This document shows positions 19,347 to 29,364 of a DNA stretch of 64,000 nucleotides, piece by piece. A program made the translations under genes and the position numbers. The notes below the pieces were generated by a model. The model searched no databases. It saw nothing but the letters and a program-made list of their open reading frames with translations, and was not told the DNA's origin. This DNA is from Lysobacterales bacterium. GTDB lineage: Bacteria; Pseudomonadota; Gammaproteobacteria; Xanthomonadales; SZUA-38. The DNA lies in assembly GCA_028285525.1 (NCBI GenBank), contig JANQOZ010000007.1, forward strand, positions 1 through 64,000, given 5' to 3'. Each line of letters begins with the position of its first letter. The first letter of the stretch is position 1.

Positions 19347-20870
19347 ATGAACATCATGACCAACCTGGAGGCGACAGCCCACATGTCGCCGTTTGCCGAA
19401 CGTTACGACAACTTTATCGGCGGGGAATTTCGCGCGCCCAGCGACGGTCGTTACTTTGACAACATCAGCCCGCTGACCGGCCAGGCCATCGGCGAGGTCG
19501 CTCGCTCGAGCGAGGTCGACGTGAACCTGGCGCTCGACGCCGCCCACGCGGCCAAAGACGCCTGGGGCAAAACCAGCACCACGGACCGCGCCAACATGCT
19601 GATGCGTGTTGCGCAGGTGCTGGAGGACAACCTCGACCTGCTGGCCATCTGCGAAACCTGGGACAACGGCAAAGCCATCCGCGAAACCCGCGCTGCTGAC
19701 CTGCCGCTGGCGATCGATCACTTTCGCTATTTTGCGTCGGTGATCCGAGGCCAGGAGGGTTCGATGGGCGAGATCGACAACGACACGATCGCCTATCACT
19801 TCCATGAGCCTCTGGGCGTTGTCGGGCAGATCATTCCCTGGAACTTCCCGCTGCTGATGGCGGCATGGAAACTGGCCCCGGCGCTGGCAGCGGGCAACTG
19901 CGTGGTGCTCAAGCCCGCGGAGCAAACCCCCGGGACCATCATGACCTTCTGCGAACTGATCGCCGAGATCCTGCCTCCCGGCGTGCTGAACGTGGTCAAC
20001 GGGTTTGGCCTCGAAGCCGGCAAACCGCTGGCACAGTCCGACCGCATCGCCAAAGTAGCATTCACCGGTGAGACCACGACCGGCCGGCTGATCATGCAGT
20101 ACGCCACCGAAAACATCATTCCGGTCACGCTGGAGCTCGGCGGCAAGTCGCCCAACATCTTCCACAAAGACGTGATGGCCGAGGACGATGCGTTCCTCGA
20201 CAAGGCGCTGGAAGGGTTTGTCATGTTCGCCCTCAACCAGGGTGAGGTCTGCACCTGCCCGTCGCGTGCCTTGATCCATGAGGACATCTACGACGAGTTC
20301 ATGGCCCGGGCCATCGAGCGCACCAAAGCGATCAACCTCGGCGACCCGCGCGAAGCTGACACGATGATGGGCGCGCAGGCGTCATCCGAGCAGAAAGAGA
20401 AGATCCTCTCCTACTTTGACATCGGCCGTCAGGAAGGCGCCGAGTTCCTGCTGGGTGGCACCGAGCGCCAAATGGAAGGCGACCTCGCCGGCGGCTACTA
20501 CATCAACCCGACGGTCCTGCGCGGCAACAACAAGATGCGTGTCTTCCAAGAGGAGATCTTCGGACCGGTCGTTTCCGTAACCACGTTCAAAGATGAAAAC
20601 GAAGCGCTGGAGATCGCGAACGACACCCTGTACGGGCTCGGCGCCGGCGTCTGGACGCGCGATGGCAACAAAGCCTATCGCTTCGGTCGGGCGATCAAGG
20701 CCGGCCGGGTGTGGACCAACTGCTATCACCTTTATCCGGCCCACGCCGCCTTCGGCGGCTACAAGCAGTCGGGCATCGGTCGCGAGAACCACAAGATGAT
20801 GCTCAACCACTACCAGCAAACGAAAAACATGCTGGTGAGCTACAGCCCCGACAAGCTGGGCTTTTTCTGA
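19347..20870 (+). CDS. NAD-dependent aldehyde dehydrogenase
   Basis: [74 protein letters not shown]. Confidence 0.95.
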   Translation: MNIMTNLEATAHMSPFAERYDNFIGGEFRAPSDGRYFDNISPLTGQAIGEVARSSEVDVNLALDAAHAAKDAWGKTSTTDRANMLMRVAQVLEDNLDLLAICETWDNGKAIRETRAADLPLAIDHFRYFASVIRGQEGSMGEIDNDTIAYHFHEPLGVVGQIIPWNFPLLMAAWKLAPALAAGNCVVLKPAEQTPGTIMTFCELIAEILPPGVLNVVNGFGLEAGKPLAQSDRIAKVAFTGETTTGRLIMQYATENIIPVTLELGGKSPNIFHKDVMAEDDAFLDKALEGFVMFALNQGEVCTCPSRALIHEDIYDEFMARAIERTKAINLGDPREADTMMGAQASSEQKEKILSYFDIGRQEGAEFLLGGTERQMEGDLAGGYYINPTVLRGNNKMRVFQEEIFGPVVSVTTFKDENEALEIANDTLYGLGAGVWTRDGNKAYRFGRAIKAGRVWTNCYHLYPAHAAFGGYKQSGIGRENHKMMLNHYQQTKNMLVSYSPDKLGFF

Positions 20871-20885
20871 GCCCTGAACTGAATT

Positions 20886-20913
20886 CAATGCGGGGCCCGC
20901 GGGCCCCGCATTG
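20886..20913. repeat. Perfect 28-bp GC-rich palindrome between aldehyde dehydrogenase and DUF779 gene
   Basis: CAATGCGGGGCCCGCGGGCCCCGCATTG equals its own reverse complement; no T-tract follows. Confidence 0.9.
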
Positions 20914-20929
20914 CCGTTAGAATCACCTC

Positions 20930-21319
20930 ATGACCGAATCGATCAGCTGCGCCACCGACGACATGCCCATTCCCGGCACCGACCCTGACGCGCCCGTGGT
21001 TGCCACCGCAGCCGCTCTCGAACTGCTGCGGGAAATCCAGGAGACTCACGGCGACGTGATGTTCCACCAGTCTGGCGGCTGCTGCGATGGATCGTCGCCC
21101 ATGTGCTACCCCAAAGGCGAGTTTCCGCTGGGATCCAAGGACGTCAAGCTAGGGGAAATCGGCGGCGCGGAGTTTTATATCTCCGGCCCGCAGTATGAAG
21201 CCTGGAAGCACACGCAGCTCATTCTGGACATGGTGCCCGGTCGCGGAGGGATGTTCAGCCTCGACAACGGCACCGAGCGGCGCTTCCTGATTCGATCCCG
21301 GGTGCGCGATAACGCTTAG
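20930..21319 (+). CDS. DUF779 family protein
   Basis: ALELLREIQETHGDVMFHQSGGCCDGSSPMCYPKGEFPLG...GGAEFYISGPQYEAWKHTQLILDMVPGRGGMFSLDNG; DUF779 genes commonly neighbour ALDH genes. Confidence 0.9.
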   Translation: MTESISCATDDMPIPGTDPDAPVVATAAALELLREIQETHGDVMFHQSGGCCDGSSPMCYPKGEFPLGSKDVKLGEIGGAEFYISGPQYEAWKHTQLILDMVPGRGGMFSLDNGTERRFLIRSRVRDNA

Positions 21320-21328
21320 CGGGCTCAC

Positions 21329-23143
21329 CTAGAGCGGCCACACAATGGCGATCACCGGAATCGACACGAGTAATACCAAAATCTCCAGCGGCAGCCCCAT
21401 CCGCCAGTAGTCGCCGAACTGGTAGCCGCCCGGGCCAAGAATCAGCGTGTTGTTCTTGTGGCCAATCGGCGTCAGGAACGCGCAGCTTGCCGCCACGGCA
21501 ACTCCCATCAGAAACGCGTCCGGATTGGCGTCCAGGCGATTGGCCACGTCAATCGCGATCGGCGCGGCAATCAGCGCCGTGGCGACGTTGTTCAACACGT
21601 CCGACAGCGTCATGGTGATCACCATCAGCGCCGCGAGCACCGCCAGCGGCGTCCAGCCCTGGGTCAGCCCCACCAGCCCGTTGGCCAGCACCTCGGTACC
21701 GCCGGATACCTCCAGCGCCACGCCGATCGGGATCATCGAACCCAGCAACACGATGACCGGCCACTCCACTGAATCGAAGAGTTCGCTCAACGGAACGATG
21801 TTGAACGCCACGTACCCGACGACCACCGCGCCCAGAGCAACCGGCAGGTAAACCCAGCCAAGGCTGGCAGCCAGGATAGCGGCGGCAAAGAGCCCGACCG
21901 CCAGGGCGGCCTTGGACCGCTGAACGATCTCAAGCCCCCGGTCCGCCAGCGGCAGACAGCCCAGCCAGCCCACCACGTCATTGAGAGTGTTGGCCGGGCC
22001 CAGCAACAGCAGGATGTCCCCGGGGCGAATCGTGAGCCGACGCAGGCGCTTGCGGGTTCGCTTCCCCGAGCGCGATACGCCGATCAGCGAGACACCCTGG
22101 CGATACAGCAGCTGGATCTCGTCAGCAGTGCGGCCGTCGATTCGGCTGCCGCGCGGCACCACGCACTCGATGACGTCGACCGCCGCTGAGGCCGCGCCGC
22201 CGTTGTCGCCCGCCGTTGCCTGACCGACGTAGTTGAGCTTGGCCGCGCCGATAAAGCGGTCGATGTTGTCCGGGGCTCCCTCGAGCACAATCAGGTCGCT
22301 TTTCTTCACGACGTTGCCGTGTCCGGTGCCCGGAAGCCGCTTGCCGCGGCGAACCAGCCCGACCAGCTCGACTTCGTTTTCCAGGGCGAGCTCGTCGAGC
22401 GATTCCAATGGCTGCTCCAGCACCGGCGAGTCTTCTCGCAGGCTGGCCTCAGCAATGAAGTCCTGAAACTCGGCGAGGTCTTTGCCGGTATCAGACTTGG
22501 CCCGCGCTACCGGAATCAGCTTGAAGCCGACGAGCACCACAAACAGCACCCCCACGACCGATACGGCAGCGCCGACCGGCGCAAAGTCGAACATGCTGTA
22601 GGCCTCGCCGAGCGCGTCCTCCCGAAAGGTGGCAATAACGATGTTGGGCGGTGTTCCGATCAGCGTGACCATACCGCCGAGAATGGACGCGAACGACAGC
22701 GGCATCAGCGTCATCGCCGGGCTGCGTTTCGCCTTGCGCGCCGCCTGGATATCGACCGGCATCAGCAGCGCCAGCGCCGCGACGTTGTTCATCACGGTGG
22801 ACAGCGCAGCAGCCGCGGCCCCCATGATGCCGATGTGCAGACGAATGCCGTGACTGGCGCTGAGCAGTTTGCGCGCGAGCAGCTCAATCGCGCCCGAACG
22901 TGACAGCCCGCGGCTCACGATCAGGACGAGCGCAATGATCACCACCGCCGGATGCCCAAACCCCGAAAACACCTCAGCTTTCGGGATCACTCCGAGCAGA
23001 TACGCCGCCACCAGTGCGCCAAACGCCACCACGTCGTAGCGGATGCGACCCCAGATAAGCAGCCCAAAAAGCACCAGGACCAGCGCGAAGAGCAGCAGCT
23101 GATCGGTTGTAAGACCGAGGAACATGGCGCAAGGGTGACGCAA
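21329..23143 (-). CDS. SLC13-family permease with TrkA-C (RCK_C) domains
   Basis: Multi-TM; MLIGTPPNIVIA-type motif (TLIGTPPNIVIATFRED), two TrkA-C-like segments (VVPRGSRIDGRTADEIQLLYRQGVSLIGVSRSGKR...), TPIGHKNNTLILGPGGY. Confidence 0.88.
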   Translation of the reverse strand: MRHPCAMFLGLTTDQLLLFALVLVLFGLLIWGRIRYDVVAFGALVAAYLLGVIPKAEVFSGFGHPAVVIIALVLIVSRGLSRSGAIELLARKLLSASHGIRLHIGIMGAAAAALSTVMNNVAALALLMPVDIQAARKAKRSPAMTLMPLSFASILGGMVTLIGTPPNIVIATFREDALGEAYSMFDFAPVGAAVSVVGVLFVVLVGFKLIPVARAKSDTGKDLAEFQDFIAEASLREDSPVLEQPLESLDELALENEVELVGLVRRGKRLPGTGHGNVVKKSDLIVLEGAPDNIDRFIGAAKLNYVGQATAGDNGGAASAAVDVIECVVPRGSRIDGRTADEIQLLYRQGVSLIGVSRSGKRTRKRLRRLTIRPGDILLLLGPANTLNDVVGWLGCLPLADRGLEIVQRSKAALAVGLFAAAILAASLGWVYLPVALGAVVVGYVAFNIVPLSELFDSVEWPVIVLLGSMIPIGVALEVSGGTEVLANGLVGLTQGWTPLAVLAALMVITMTLSDVLNNVATALIAAPIAIDVANRLDANPDAFLMGVAVAASCAFLTPIGHKNNTLILGPGGYQFGDYWRMGLPLEILVLLVSIPVIAIVWPL

Positions 23144-23276
23144 AAACCGCAGCGGGGGAAGACCTTTTGTGATGCGTGGGACCGCTGGTCACTACAGCGA
23201 ATCTTGTTTGCCGCGCTCGGACTTCGCCCAGCGCTGATAGTTTAGGGGAAACCGGAACTCAGTACGTTGGACTGTC

Positions 23277-24467
23277 ATGAATTCATTGACGAAATGGCTT
23301 CTGGCCAGCTGCTGTTGCTTCTGGGTCAGCGGAGTGAGCGCGATGATCTCAGGATTGCCCACGCTGCGGATCGAAGTTGATGGCCGGGATATCGGGTCCC
23401 CCGTCAAGCTCGATATTGCCAGCTCGATTCTCTCCTGCAATAACCCCCGACAAGTAACCGCAGAGGTCGTTGAGACCATCACCGATCGACTGCCGTTTGG
23501 CCCGGTCCAGCATCTGGATATCACGCTTGTGGACAACAATCCGCTGGAGACGCCTCTGTGCGATGTTGCGGGCAACGCCCGCTTCGAGATTCCGGTCGGC
23601 GTCCTCAAAGGGCCGATCATCACCACCCGAGTTCAGATCCAGGATCTCGCCCGGACTGAGAGCGGCGACACAGAGGTTCTCACCGAAGAACTTCCATCGC
23701 CGCAATGGCGCCTCGATCGCCCTCTGCGGTCGGTGACCGTTCCAACCGACCCCACATCATTAGACAAGATTACCGTCTTGGTTCACTCAGCGTCTCAAGC
23801 CGGGGCCACACGCAGCGACCGGTTCTCTCGGATCTCCCTCGTACTCCGAGGCGACCAGTCACGCGAGAGCAGCTGGCGCATACAAGAAGTGGACCTCGGT
23901 CGGGTACCGGCAGGTTACGCCATCGAACGCCTGACCCGCCTGGACAGTGACAGCTACTTTGACCTGGTGGACGCAGGACTGGCCAGCGAGCCTGGCGGGT
24001 TGCCCTTTTCAAGCCTTGAGTTCCAGGAGTTTGATGTGGTTGCCCATCGAGTTCCTGTTGAAGCCTCGGGAAGCTGGTACAACCCGGACAATTCCGGCCA
24101 GGGTCTGTCGATTCAGGTGTTGGACGATACGAGGCTGATTGCCTACTGGTATCGCTTTGACTCAGCAGGAAACCCCGTTTGGCTTTTTGGCGATGGCCAG
24201 GTCATGCCTCCGGATGAGGGGAACTCCGGTGTGCTCGTCGAATTCGACGCGTTCTTGAGCGACAGGCCAACGGCAGATTCCGAACCTGCACTCACGCCCT
24301 GGGGTACCTGGCAAATGCGCTTCACCGCATGCGGTGAAGCAGAGTTCAGCTGGCAACCGGATCTGGATGGCTTCGAAGCAGGGGCTGAGAACATTCAGCA
24401 GCTGGCGGGAATCGGAGCCGCCGATTGTGCTTCTCGTGTGCGATCGCCGCTCGATCTAAGCCCTTAG
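23277..24467 (+). CDS. Secreted protein with C-terminal SGSWYNPDNSGQG domain, hypothetical
   Basis: Signal peptide; SGSWYNPDNSGQGLSIQVLDDTRLIAYWYRFDSAGNPVWLFGDGQV...WGTWQMRFTACGEAEFSW. Confidence 0.65.
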   Translation: MNSLTKWLLASCCCFWVSGVSAMISGLPTLRIEVDGRDIGSPVKLDIASSILSCNNPRQVTAEVVETITDRLPFGPVQHLDITLVDNNPLETPLCDVAGNARFEIPVGVLKGPIITTRVQIQDLARTESGDTEVLTEELPSPQWRLDRPLRSVTVPTDPTSLDKITVLVHSASQAGATRSDRFSRISLVLRGDQSRESSWRIQEVDLGRVPAGYAIERLTRLDSDSYFDLVDAGLASEPGGLPFSSLEFQEFDVVAHRVPVEASGSWYNPDNSGQGLSIQVLDDTRLIAYWYRFDSAGNPVWLFGDGQVMPPDEGNSGVLVEFDAFLSDRPTADSEPALTPWGTWQMRFTACGEAEFSWQPDLDGFEAGAENIQQLAGIGAADCASRVRSPLDLSP

Positions 24468-24507
24468 CCGTCGCTGCCGTAAGCGTCCTACCCGCTGTGG
24501 CAAATCG

Positions 24508-25059
24508 TTAGAGCAAACGCGCGGCCACCACTCCGGCGGCTGAGCCGGCACCGACAAACGCACCCCAGGCTCGCCCGAGCATGCCGGGGCTGCCGTCTTT
24601 GCGATCGGCCGCGTCCTGGCGGTGATGGTCCTCATCCGCCTGGAACTGACGCAGCTGTTCAGCCAGCTCGCGCCATTCTTCGCGCTTGTCGAGCTCGACA
24701 ATCTGGTCCTCGTAGTGTTTCACCACAAAGGTTTCGACCGCGGCGATGGTCGCGTAGACGGCCCTGCGCCCGAAGAGCGCCGGCATGGCGCCCAGCGTCC
24801 AGCCCGCGAGCCACCAGACCGGAGTGAGCCTGGTTTGGGCCTGCTTCGGGAGCCACTGCTCAAAGAAGGCCAGGTGCACGCGCTCGGCATCACGGTGCTC
24901 ACCCGCAAACTTGATGATTTCGGGATCGCGGCTGACCGCCAGGATGCCGTCGTAGATCGCTACGGCACCGGTTTCGCCGGCGTGGTCTGAGCGAAGATCC
25001 CGAATCAGCCGGGTCGGTAGCTCAAGCTGATCGAAGCTCGGCAGGTTCGATTGGCTCAC
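24508..25059 (-). CDS. coq7: Demethoxyubiquinone hydroxylase (Coq7)
   Basis: Di-iron ligands in RSDHAGETGAVAIYDGIL, EHRDAERVHLAFFE, VETFVVKHYEDQ, QADEDHHRQDA. Confidence 0.9.
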   Translation of the reverse strand: MSQSNLPSFDQLELPTRLIRDLRSDHAGETGAVAIYDGILAVSRDPEIIKFAGEHRDAERVHLAFFEQWLPKQAQTRLTPVWWLAGWTLGAMPALFGRRAVYATIAAVETFVVKHYEDQIVELDKREEWRELAEQLRQFQADEDHHRQDAADRKDGSPGMLGRAWGAFVGAGSAAGVVAARLL

Positions 25060-25808
25060 GAGATTTGAAGCCTTTGGTTTTTTGTTGCGACAAGCATGTA
25101 GTTCACCAGCAGGCTAGGCGTCAGCTTGAAGTTACGGGTCAGCGGGTTCACGGAAACGCCCGACCACGATCGGGGTTCCACGCCGTGCTTACTCATCAAG
25201 GCAGCGACTTCGGAAGGCTTGCGCAGCAGCGCGTAGTGATGAGTACCACGCGGTAACCAGCGCAGAATATACTCGGCGCCGACAATAGCGGTCAGCCAGG
25301 CAATCGGGTTGCGGTTGATGGTTGCCACGAACATAAGGCCATCGTCAGCCACCAGCTCGCAGCTGGCGGCTAGAAACGTGGGCAGATCATCGACGTGCTC
25401 CACCACCTCCATGGAAAACACGACGTCGTAGCGGGCGCCGCTCGCGGCCAGCGTCTCCACAGGCGTGTGCTCGTAGCGGATCGACAGGCCGAGTCGGCTG
25501 GCATGGGTCTGGGCGACGGCAATGTTGCGCTCCGCCACGTCTATGCCGTGGACGTCGGCTCCCAGCCGGGCCAGCGCCACGCTCAGAATGCCGCCGCCGC
25601 AGCCAACGTCGAGCACGCGAAGCCCGGCGAGCGGCCGATCGGCTTCCTCGGCGGTACGCCCGCGGGCCCGCAGCTGATCAACAATCCAGCTCACGCGCAG
25701 CTTGTTCAGCTCGTGGAGCGGGCGAAAGGGCCCGGTTTGATCCCACCACTGGTCGGCCAGTCGATTGTAGTAGTCCACCTCTGCCGGGCGGATCGTCGTG
25801 CTTTCCAT
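25056..25808 (-). CDS. ubiG: Bifunctional 2-polyprenyl-6-hydroxyphenol methylase / 3-demethylubiquinol 3-O-methyltransferase
   Basis: LRVLDVGCGGGILSVALARLGADVHGID, FSMEVVEHVDD, WLPRGTHHY; start overlaps nothing upstream, stop overlaps coq7 start (ATGA-type). Confidence 0.92.
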   Translation of the reverse strand: MESTTIRPAEVDYYNRLADQWWDQTGPFRPLHELNKLRVSWIVDQLRARGRTAEEADRPLAGLRVLDVGCGGGILSVALARLGADVHGIDVAERNIAVAQTHASRLGLSIRYEHTPVETLAASGARYDVVFSMEVVEHVDDLPTFLAASCELVADDGLMFVATINRNPIAWLTAIVGAEYILRWLPRGTHHYALLRKPSEVAALMSKHGVEPRSWSGVSVNPLTRNFKLTPSLLVNYMLVATKNQRLQIS

Positions 25809-25904
25809 CGGTATACCTGCCTATCAACGCCGCAATTTTCGCGGACAGAACGACAAGAAATCGTCGATCGCGCGTTGAGCTTTTCTTCAGGTATCGTTGC
25901 GGCG

Positions 25905-26393
25905 CTAGTCTTCGGTGGGCTCCTCGGCAGGCAGCTTCCAGGCGAGCAAGCCTGTTGGCAGCGTGAGCGCAAACATGATGATCGCGCCGGCGACCAGCGT
26001 GTAGATACCCGATCCGAATTGAACGGACCATTCAAATTTGCGCGTCAGATCCAGGAAAATGTCGGTGCCGATTACGCCCACGACAATCACCAGGGTGAAC
26101 ACCTGATAGGCTCGGGCCAGCACCTGAGCCCGAATCAGGCGCTCCGCCTCGTCCAGATACTGCAGGTGCTCCTGGAAAATTCGCGCCACGCCGGTGCGGT
26201 AGAGCCCAAACAGCACGGCGGTTAGGGCGATGATGACCAGCAGCGAGCCAAAGCCGCCCTGCTTCGGTCCCAGCTCCAGCGCGTCGATGGTCGCGCCCGC
26301 CAGGTAGCAAACCGGCCCGGCCAGCGTCAGCCAGCGCACCCACATCACGCGCATCGGCGGCTGGTGGGGAAAACGCGGTGTTCGTTCAAGCAT
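25905..26393 (-). CDS. Small integral membrane protein, hypothetical
   Basis: Four hydrophobic segments; coupled to the XRE gene upstream. Confidence 0.6.
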   Translation of the reverse strand: MLERTPRFPHQPPMRVMWVRWLTLAGPVCYLAGATIDALELGPKQGGFGSLLVIIALTAVLFGLYRTGVARIFQEHLQYLDEAERLIRAQVLARAYQVFTLVIVVGVIGTDIFLDLTRKFEWSVQFGSGIYTLVAGAIIMFALTLPTGLLAWKLPAEEPTED

Positions 26394-26632
26394 TATGTCA
26401 GTCCTTCCTTGTTCATCGCCTGCCGGGAGAGGAGCTCAAACGGCTCCAGCGAAAAAACCATTTCCACCGGCAGGTCAAAAAATCGAGCGAGCTTCAGCGC
26501 CAGCTCGAGGCTGGCGTTGTAGTCACCCCGCTCCAGGTAACCGATGGTCTGGAAGTTCACGTTTACCGCCTGGGCCAGGGCTTTTCTCGACAGCCCGCGC
26601 TCAGCCCGGAGCACTGCAATTCGGTTGTACAT
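26393..26632 (-). CDS. XRE-family HTH transcriptional regulator (short)
   Basis: YNRIAVLRAERGLSRKALAQAVNVNFQTIGYLERGDYNASLELALKLARFFDLPVEMVFSLEPF. Confidence 0.88.
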   Translation of the reverse strand: MYNRIAVLRAERGLSRKALAQAVNVNFQTIGYLERGDYNASLELALKLARFFDLPVEMVFSLEPFELLSRQAMNKEGLT

Positions 26633-26646
26633 GAGACTAGCCTAGA

Positions 26647-26671
26647 ACAATATGTTGTATATCTACAATAT
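26647..26671. promoter_or_regulatory. Candidate operator upstream of the XRE regulator
   Basis: ACAATAT direct repeat 18 bp apart (26647-26653, 26665-26671) overlapping inverted repeat TTGTA-TATC-TACAA (26655-26668) in an AT-rich stretch about 20 bp upstream of the minus-strand start. Confidence 0.4.
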
Positions 26672-26759
26672 TTAGAAAGATACTTGTAATGCTATGACAA
26701 ACGTGTATGGCTCAAGCTTTTTTCGGCCGGAGCCAGCGCCGGCGGGTACCATAAGGCCT

Positions 26760-27383
26760 ATGAAAGCGCTCGCTAACAGCCTGCTAACCACCGGTATGCT
26801 GCTGTGTATTCAGCACGCGTTCGCGGAGGAGCTCACGTTTCGGTTCGAAGCGGTTCGTGCCGGGAGCTACAACGCGGCGCCGACCGGCAGCCTGACGGCT
26901 CAGGCAGCGCAAGTATCAACGATTACAGGACAGTTTGGGTTCGACACAGCCGCTCAGATAACGGCAGGCGCCGGTATACCCGGGCGGGTCTCCTACGCCA
27001 CCTACGCGACAGGATTCATCGAGGTCGATGAGCTGGATCTGAGGAGCCTCAATGGCACCCCGAGCCTGCGTGTCGGCGATGGCGTCCTTCAGGAGGGCAA
27101 TCCGGCATTGAGCCATCCAGATGATCTGATCGTGTCCTACGACAACGTGTCGTTGGATAAACCCATCGATACCGTGTCGATCCGCTTGAACTACAAGACT
27201 CCAGACGCGCTCGACACCACGGCGGTTCCCGCAGCGCTGAAGTTCTCTGAGTTTGAATCGGCGACGCTCACGTTCAGCAACCGCATCGACAGTCTGTCGA
27301 GCGGCCGACGCCAGCCAGCCGCCGCACCCGCCGAACCAAGCATGGTGACCTTTAAGATCATCGGTCTCGAACTACGCCGCTAA
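26760..27383 (+). CDS. Secreted protein, hypothetical
   Basis: Signal peptide MKALANSLLTTGMLLCIQHAFA; no recognised domain. Confidence 0.55.
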   Translation: MKALANSLLTTGMLLCIQHAFAEELTFRFEAVRAGSYNAAPTGSLTAQAAQVSTITGQFGFDTAAQITAGAGIPGRVSYATYATGFIEVDELDLRSLNGTPSLRVGDGVLQEGNPALSHPDDLIVSYDNVSLDKPIDTVSIRLNYKTPDALDTTAVPAALKFSEFESATLTFSNRIDSLSSGRRQPAAAPAEPSMVTFKIIGLELRR

Positions 27384-27428
27384 CGCGCCTGCCGTGTGCG
27401 CTTTGCCACGGCGGGTCGTTGTAAGGGC

Positions 27429-28958
27429 ATGAACACTCCGTCGATCAATCTGTTTCTTTGCTCAAAGCGACGTCGCGCGCGATCTGTTCGACCAGCACCG
27501 CTGCGCCTGCTGCCGATTTGGCTCGTCTGCCTCGTTGTTTCATCCACCTCTCTGGCGCAGGTGGTCCTCCCCACCTATCGCGAGTTCACGGTCGATACGC
27601 TGTCCGACGACCTGAACCCGGCAGGATGCTCGCTTCGGGAGGCCATCGAATCGGTCAACACCGGCGGCAACGTTGGAGGCTGCATTGCTGTGGCGCTCTC
27701 GGGAAATGAGCTGGACACCATTCGCTTCAGCCCCACCATTCTTCCCGGCCAGATCTTTCTGACCGGCCGGTTGCTCGTGGAGGCGGGGCTGCGCCTGCTG
27801 GGACCTCAGGACATGACGCTCGAGATCAGCGGCTCAAACCTGGTTCAGCTCATGCTGATCAGTGACCAGTCACCCGGCGTTGAGCTCAGGCATCTGGAGC
27901 TGACGCAGGGGTTCTCCAGCACCAATGGCGGAGGGATCTCCGCGCTGGCACCGCTGGCCGTTTTCGACAGCGTGATCAGCCAATGTGAATCGACGGCCGT
28001 GGGGGGTGCCATTATCGCGTCGGGTGGGCTGACGCTCGACAACGTCACTCTCGATGACAACGCTGCTCGGAACGCGGGTGCCGTCTACAGCGTCGGGCCG
28101 CTCCAGATTGTTGACAGCGTTTTTTCCGGCAACACGGCCTCCGGCTCCATCGATGGCGGCGGCGCCCTGTGGGTCGAACATGGTAGTGCTGACCCGATCC
28201 AGAAAAACATCAGCGGCACCCGCTTTTCCGGCAACGAGGCAGCGAGAGGCGGCGCTATCCTCGTTTCCAACACGGGCGACGTCCCCGCCGAGCCGTTGAT
28301 TATCGAATCCTCCACGTTCGAGGACAATCGAGCCACCGCCGGCAGCGGTTCAGCCATGATGCAACAGGATGCGAGCCATACTGCGATCATTCGCCGATCG
28401 CTCCTCGTCGACTCGTTGCAGAGCGTGGCGGAAACCCAGATCGACCAGGAAGGCGTGCCGAGCGACACCGCGCGGATTCAGCTGATCAACACAACGGTGG
28501 TCGGCAACGACGGGCTGCGGGCCAACAGTCAGCTCGACCTGCGAAACGTCACGATGGTGCTGACCACTCCGCAGGCCGGTACGGCCCTGGAGGTGAGCCC
28601 CGGCAGAACCGCCCGCATTCGGAACTCGATTCTGCTGTCCGAAGGCGGGGCAGACTGCCTCGGCGCGATGGCAAATATCGTGGAAAACGAAAACAACCTG
28701 TTGTTCACCAGCACCTGTGCGGAAACCGGGACGAATATCATCACCGATGACGCCCAGCTCGGTCCGCTGCAGGACAACGGCGGCGCAACTTTCTCCAGGG
28801 CGCCGCTGCCGGGAAGCCCCGTGATCGATGCCGGCAGCATCTTCTGTCCAGCGGACGATCAGCGGGGCGTTCTCCGCAGCGACAGCCTCTGCGACATCGG
28901 GGCAGTGGAAGCGGACCCGTCCGACGCCCTGTTTGCAGACGGCTTCGAGCTGCCGTAA
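27429..28958 (+). CDS. Secreted CSLREA-domain / polymorphic beta-helix-like protein with C-terminal DGFE tail
   Basis: EFTVDTLSDDLNPAGCSLREAIESVNTGGNVGGC (CSLREA domain), NGGGIS/GGAI beta-helix repeats, DPSDALFADGFELP-stop. Confidence 0.85.
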   Translation: MNTPSINLFLCSKRRRARSVRPAPLRLLPIWLVCLVVSSTSLAQVVLPTYREFTVDTLSDDLNPAGCSLREAIESVNTGGNVGGCIAVALSGNELDTIRFSPTILPGQIFLTGRLLVEAGLRLLGPQDMTLEISGSNLVQLMLISDQSPGVELRHLELTQGFSSTNGGGISALAPLAVFDSVISQCESTAVGGAIIASGGLTLDNVTLDDNAARNAGAVYSVGPLQIVDSVFSGNTASGSIDGGGALWVEHGSADPIQKNISGTRFSGNEAARGGAILVSNTGDVPAEPLIIESSTFEDNRATAGSGSAMMQQDASHTAIIRRSLLVDSLQSVAETQIDQEGVPSDTARIQLINTTVVGNDGLRANSQLDLRNVTMVLTTPQAGTALEVSPGRTARIRNSILLSEGGADCLGAMANIVENENNLLFTSTCAETGTNIITDDAQLGPLQDNGGATFSRAPLPGSPVIDAGSIFCPADDQRGVLRSDSLCDIGAVEADPSDALFADGFELP

Positions 28959-28959
28959 C

Positions 28960-29364
28960 TCAGAGCAGGGTCCTGACGGTCTGCCAGATCGCATAACCTG
29001 CGGCGATCAGCAGCACAAGGGTTGTCACGCCCGCGCCGGCAATCCGCAGCGGATGCGATATGGGCTGTTGATGCAGGCCCAGCGGATGCGCGATGCGCGC
29101 CAGCACCAGCGCGCCACCGAGCCCATGAAGCAGGCCGGCGGGTGCGCCGTTGGCCTCGATCAAGCCCAGCAGAATCACGGCCATCGGCACCCATTCCACC
29201 GCGTTACCGTGACGTCGAATTGCCACCAGCAAAGCGGTGTCGCCACCGTCACCGACGGACACGCCCGCTTTCCCCCGGGAAGTGCCGGCCCCAAACGCCA
29301 GGACGATCAGAACGAGTGCGAGGATGCCGGCATAGAGCGCTGTAACGGGCAGAGCCAACATCAC
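28960..29364 (-). CDS. MAPEG family protein
   Basis: LLVAIRRHGNAVEWVPMAVILLGLIEANGAPAGLLHGLGGALVLARIAHPLGL. Confidence 0.85.
   Translation of the reverse strand: MMLALPVTALYAGILALVLIVLAFGAGTSRGKAGVSVGDGGDTALLVAIRRHGNAVEWVPMAVILLGLIEANGAPAGLLHGLGGALVLARIAHPLGLHQQPISHPLRIAGAGVTTLVLLIAAGYAIWQTVRTLL

Noticed and set aside
19344-20279. 311-aa minus-strand ORF antisense to aldehyde dehydrogenase
   Set aside because: Shadow ORF of a strongly conserved gene.
24360-24400. Internal DGFE in the 23277-24467 protein (QPDLDGFEAGAEN)
   Set aside because: About 35 residues from the C-terminus and inside the WYNP domain, so not counted as a C-terminal tail case.
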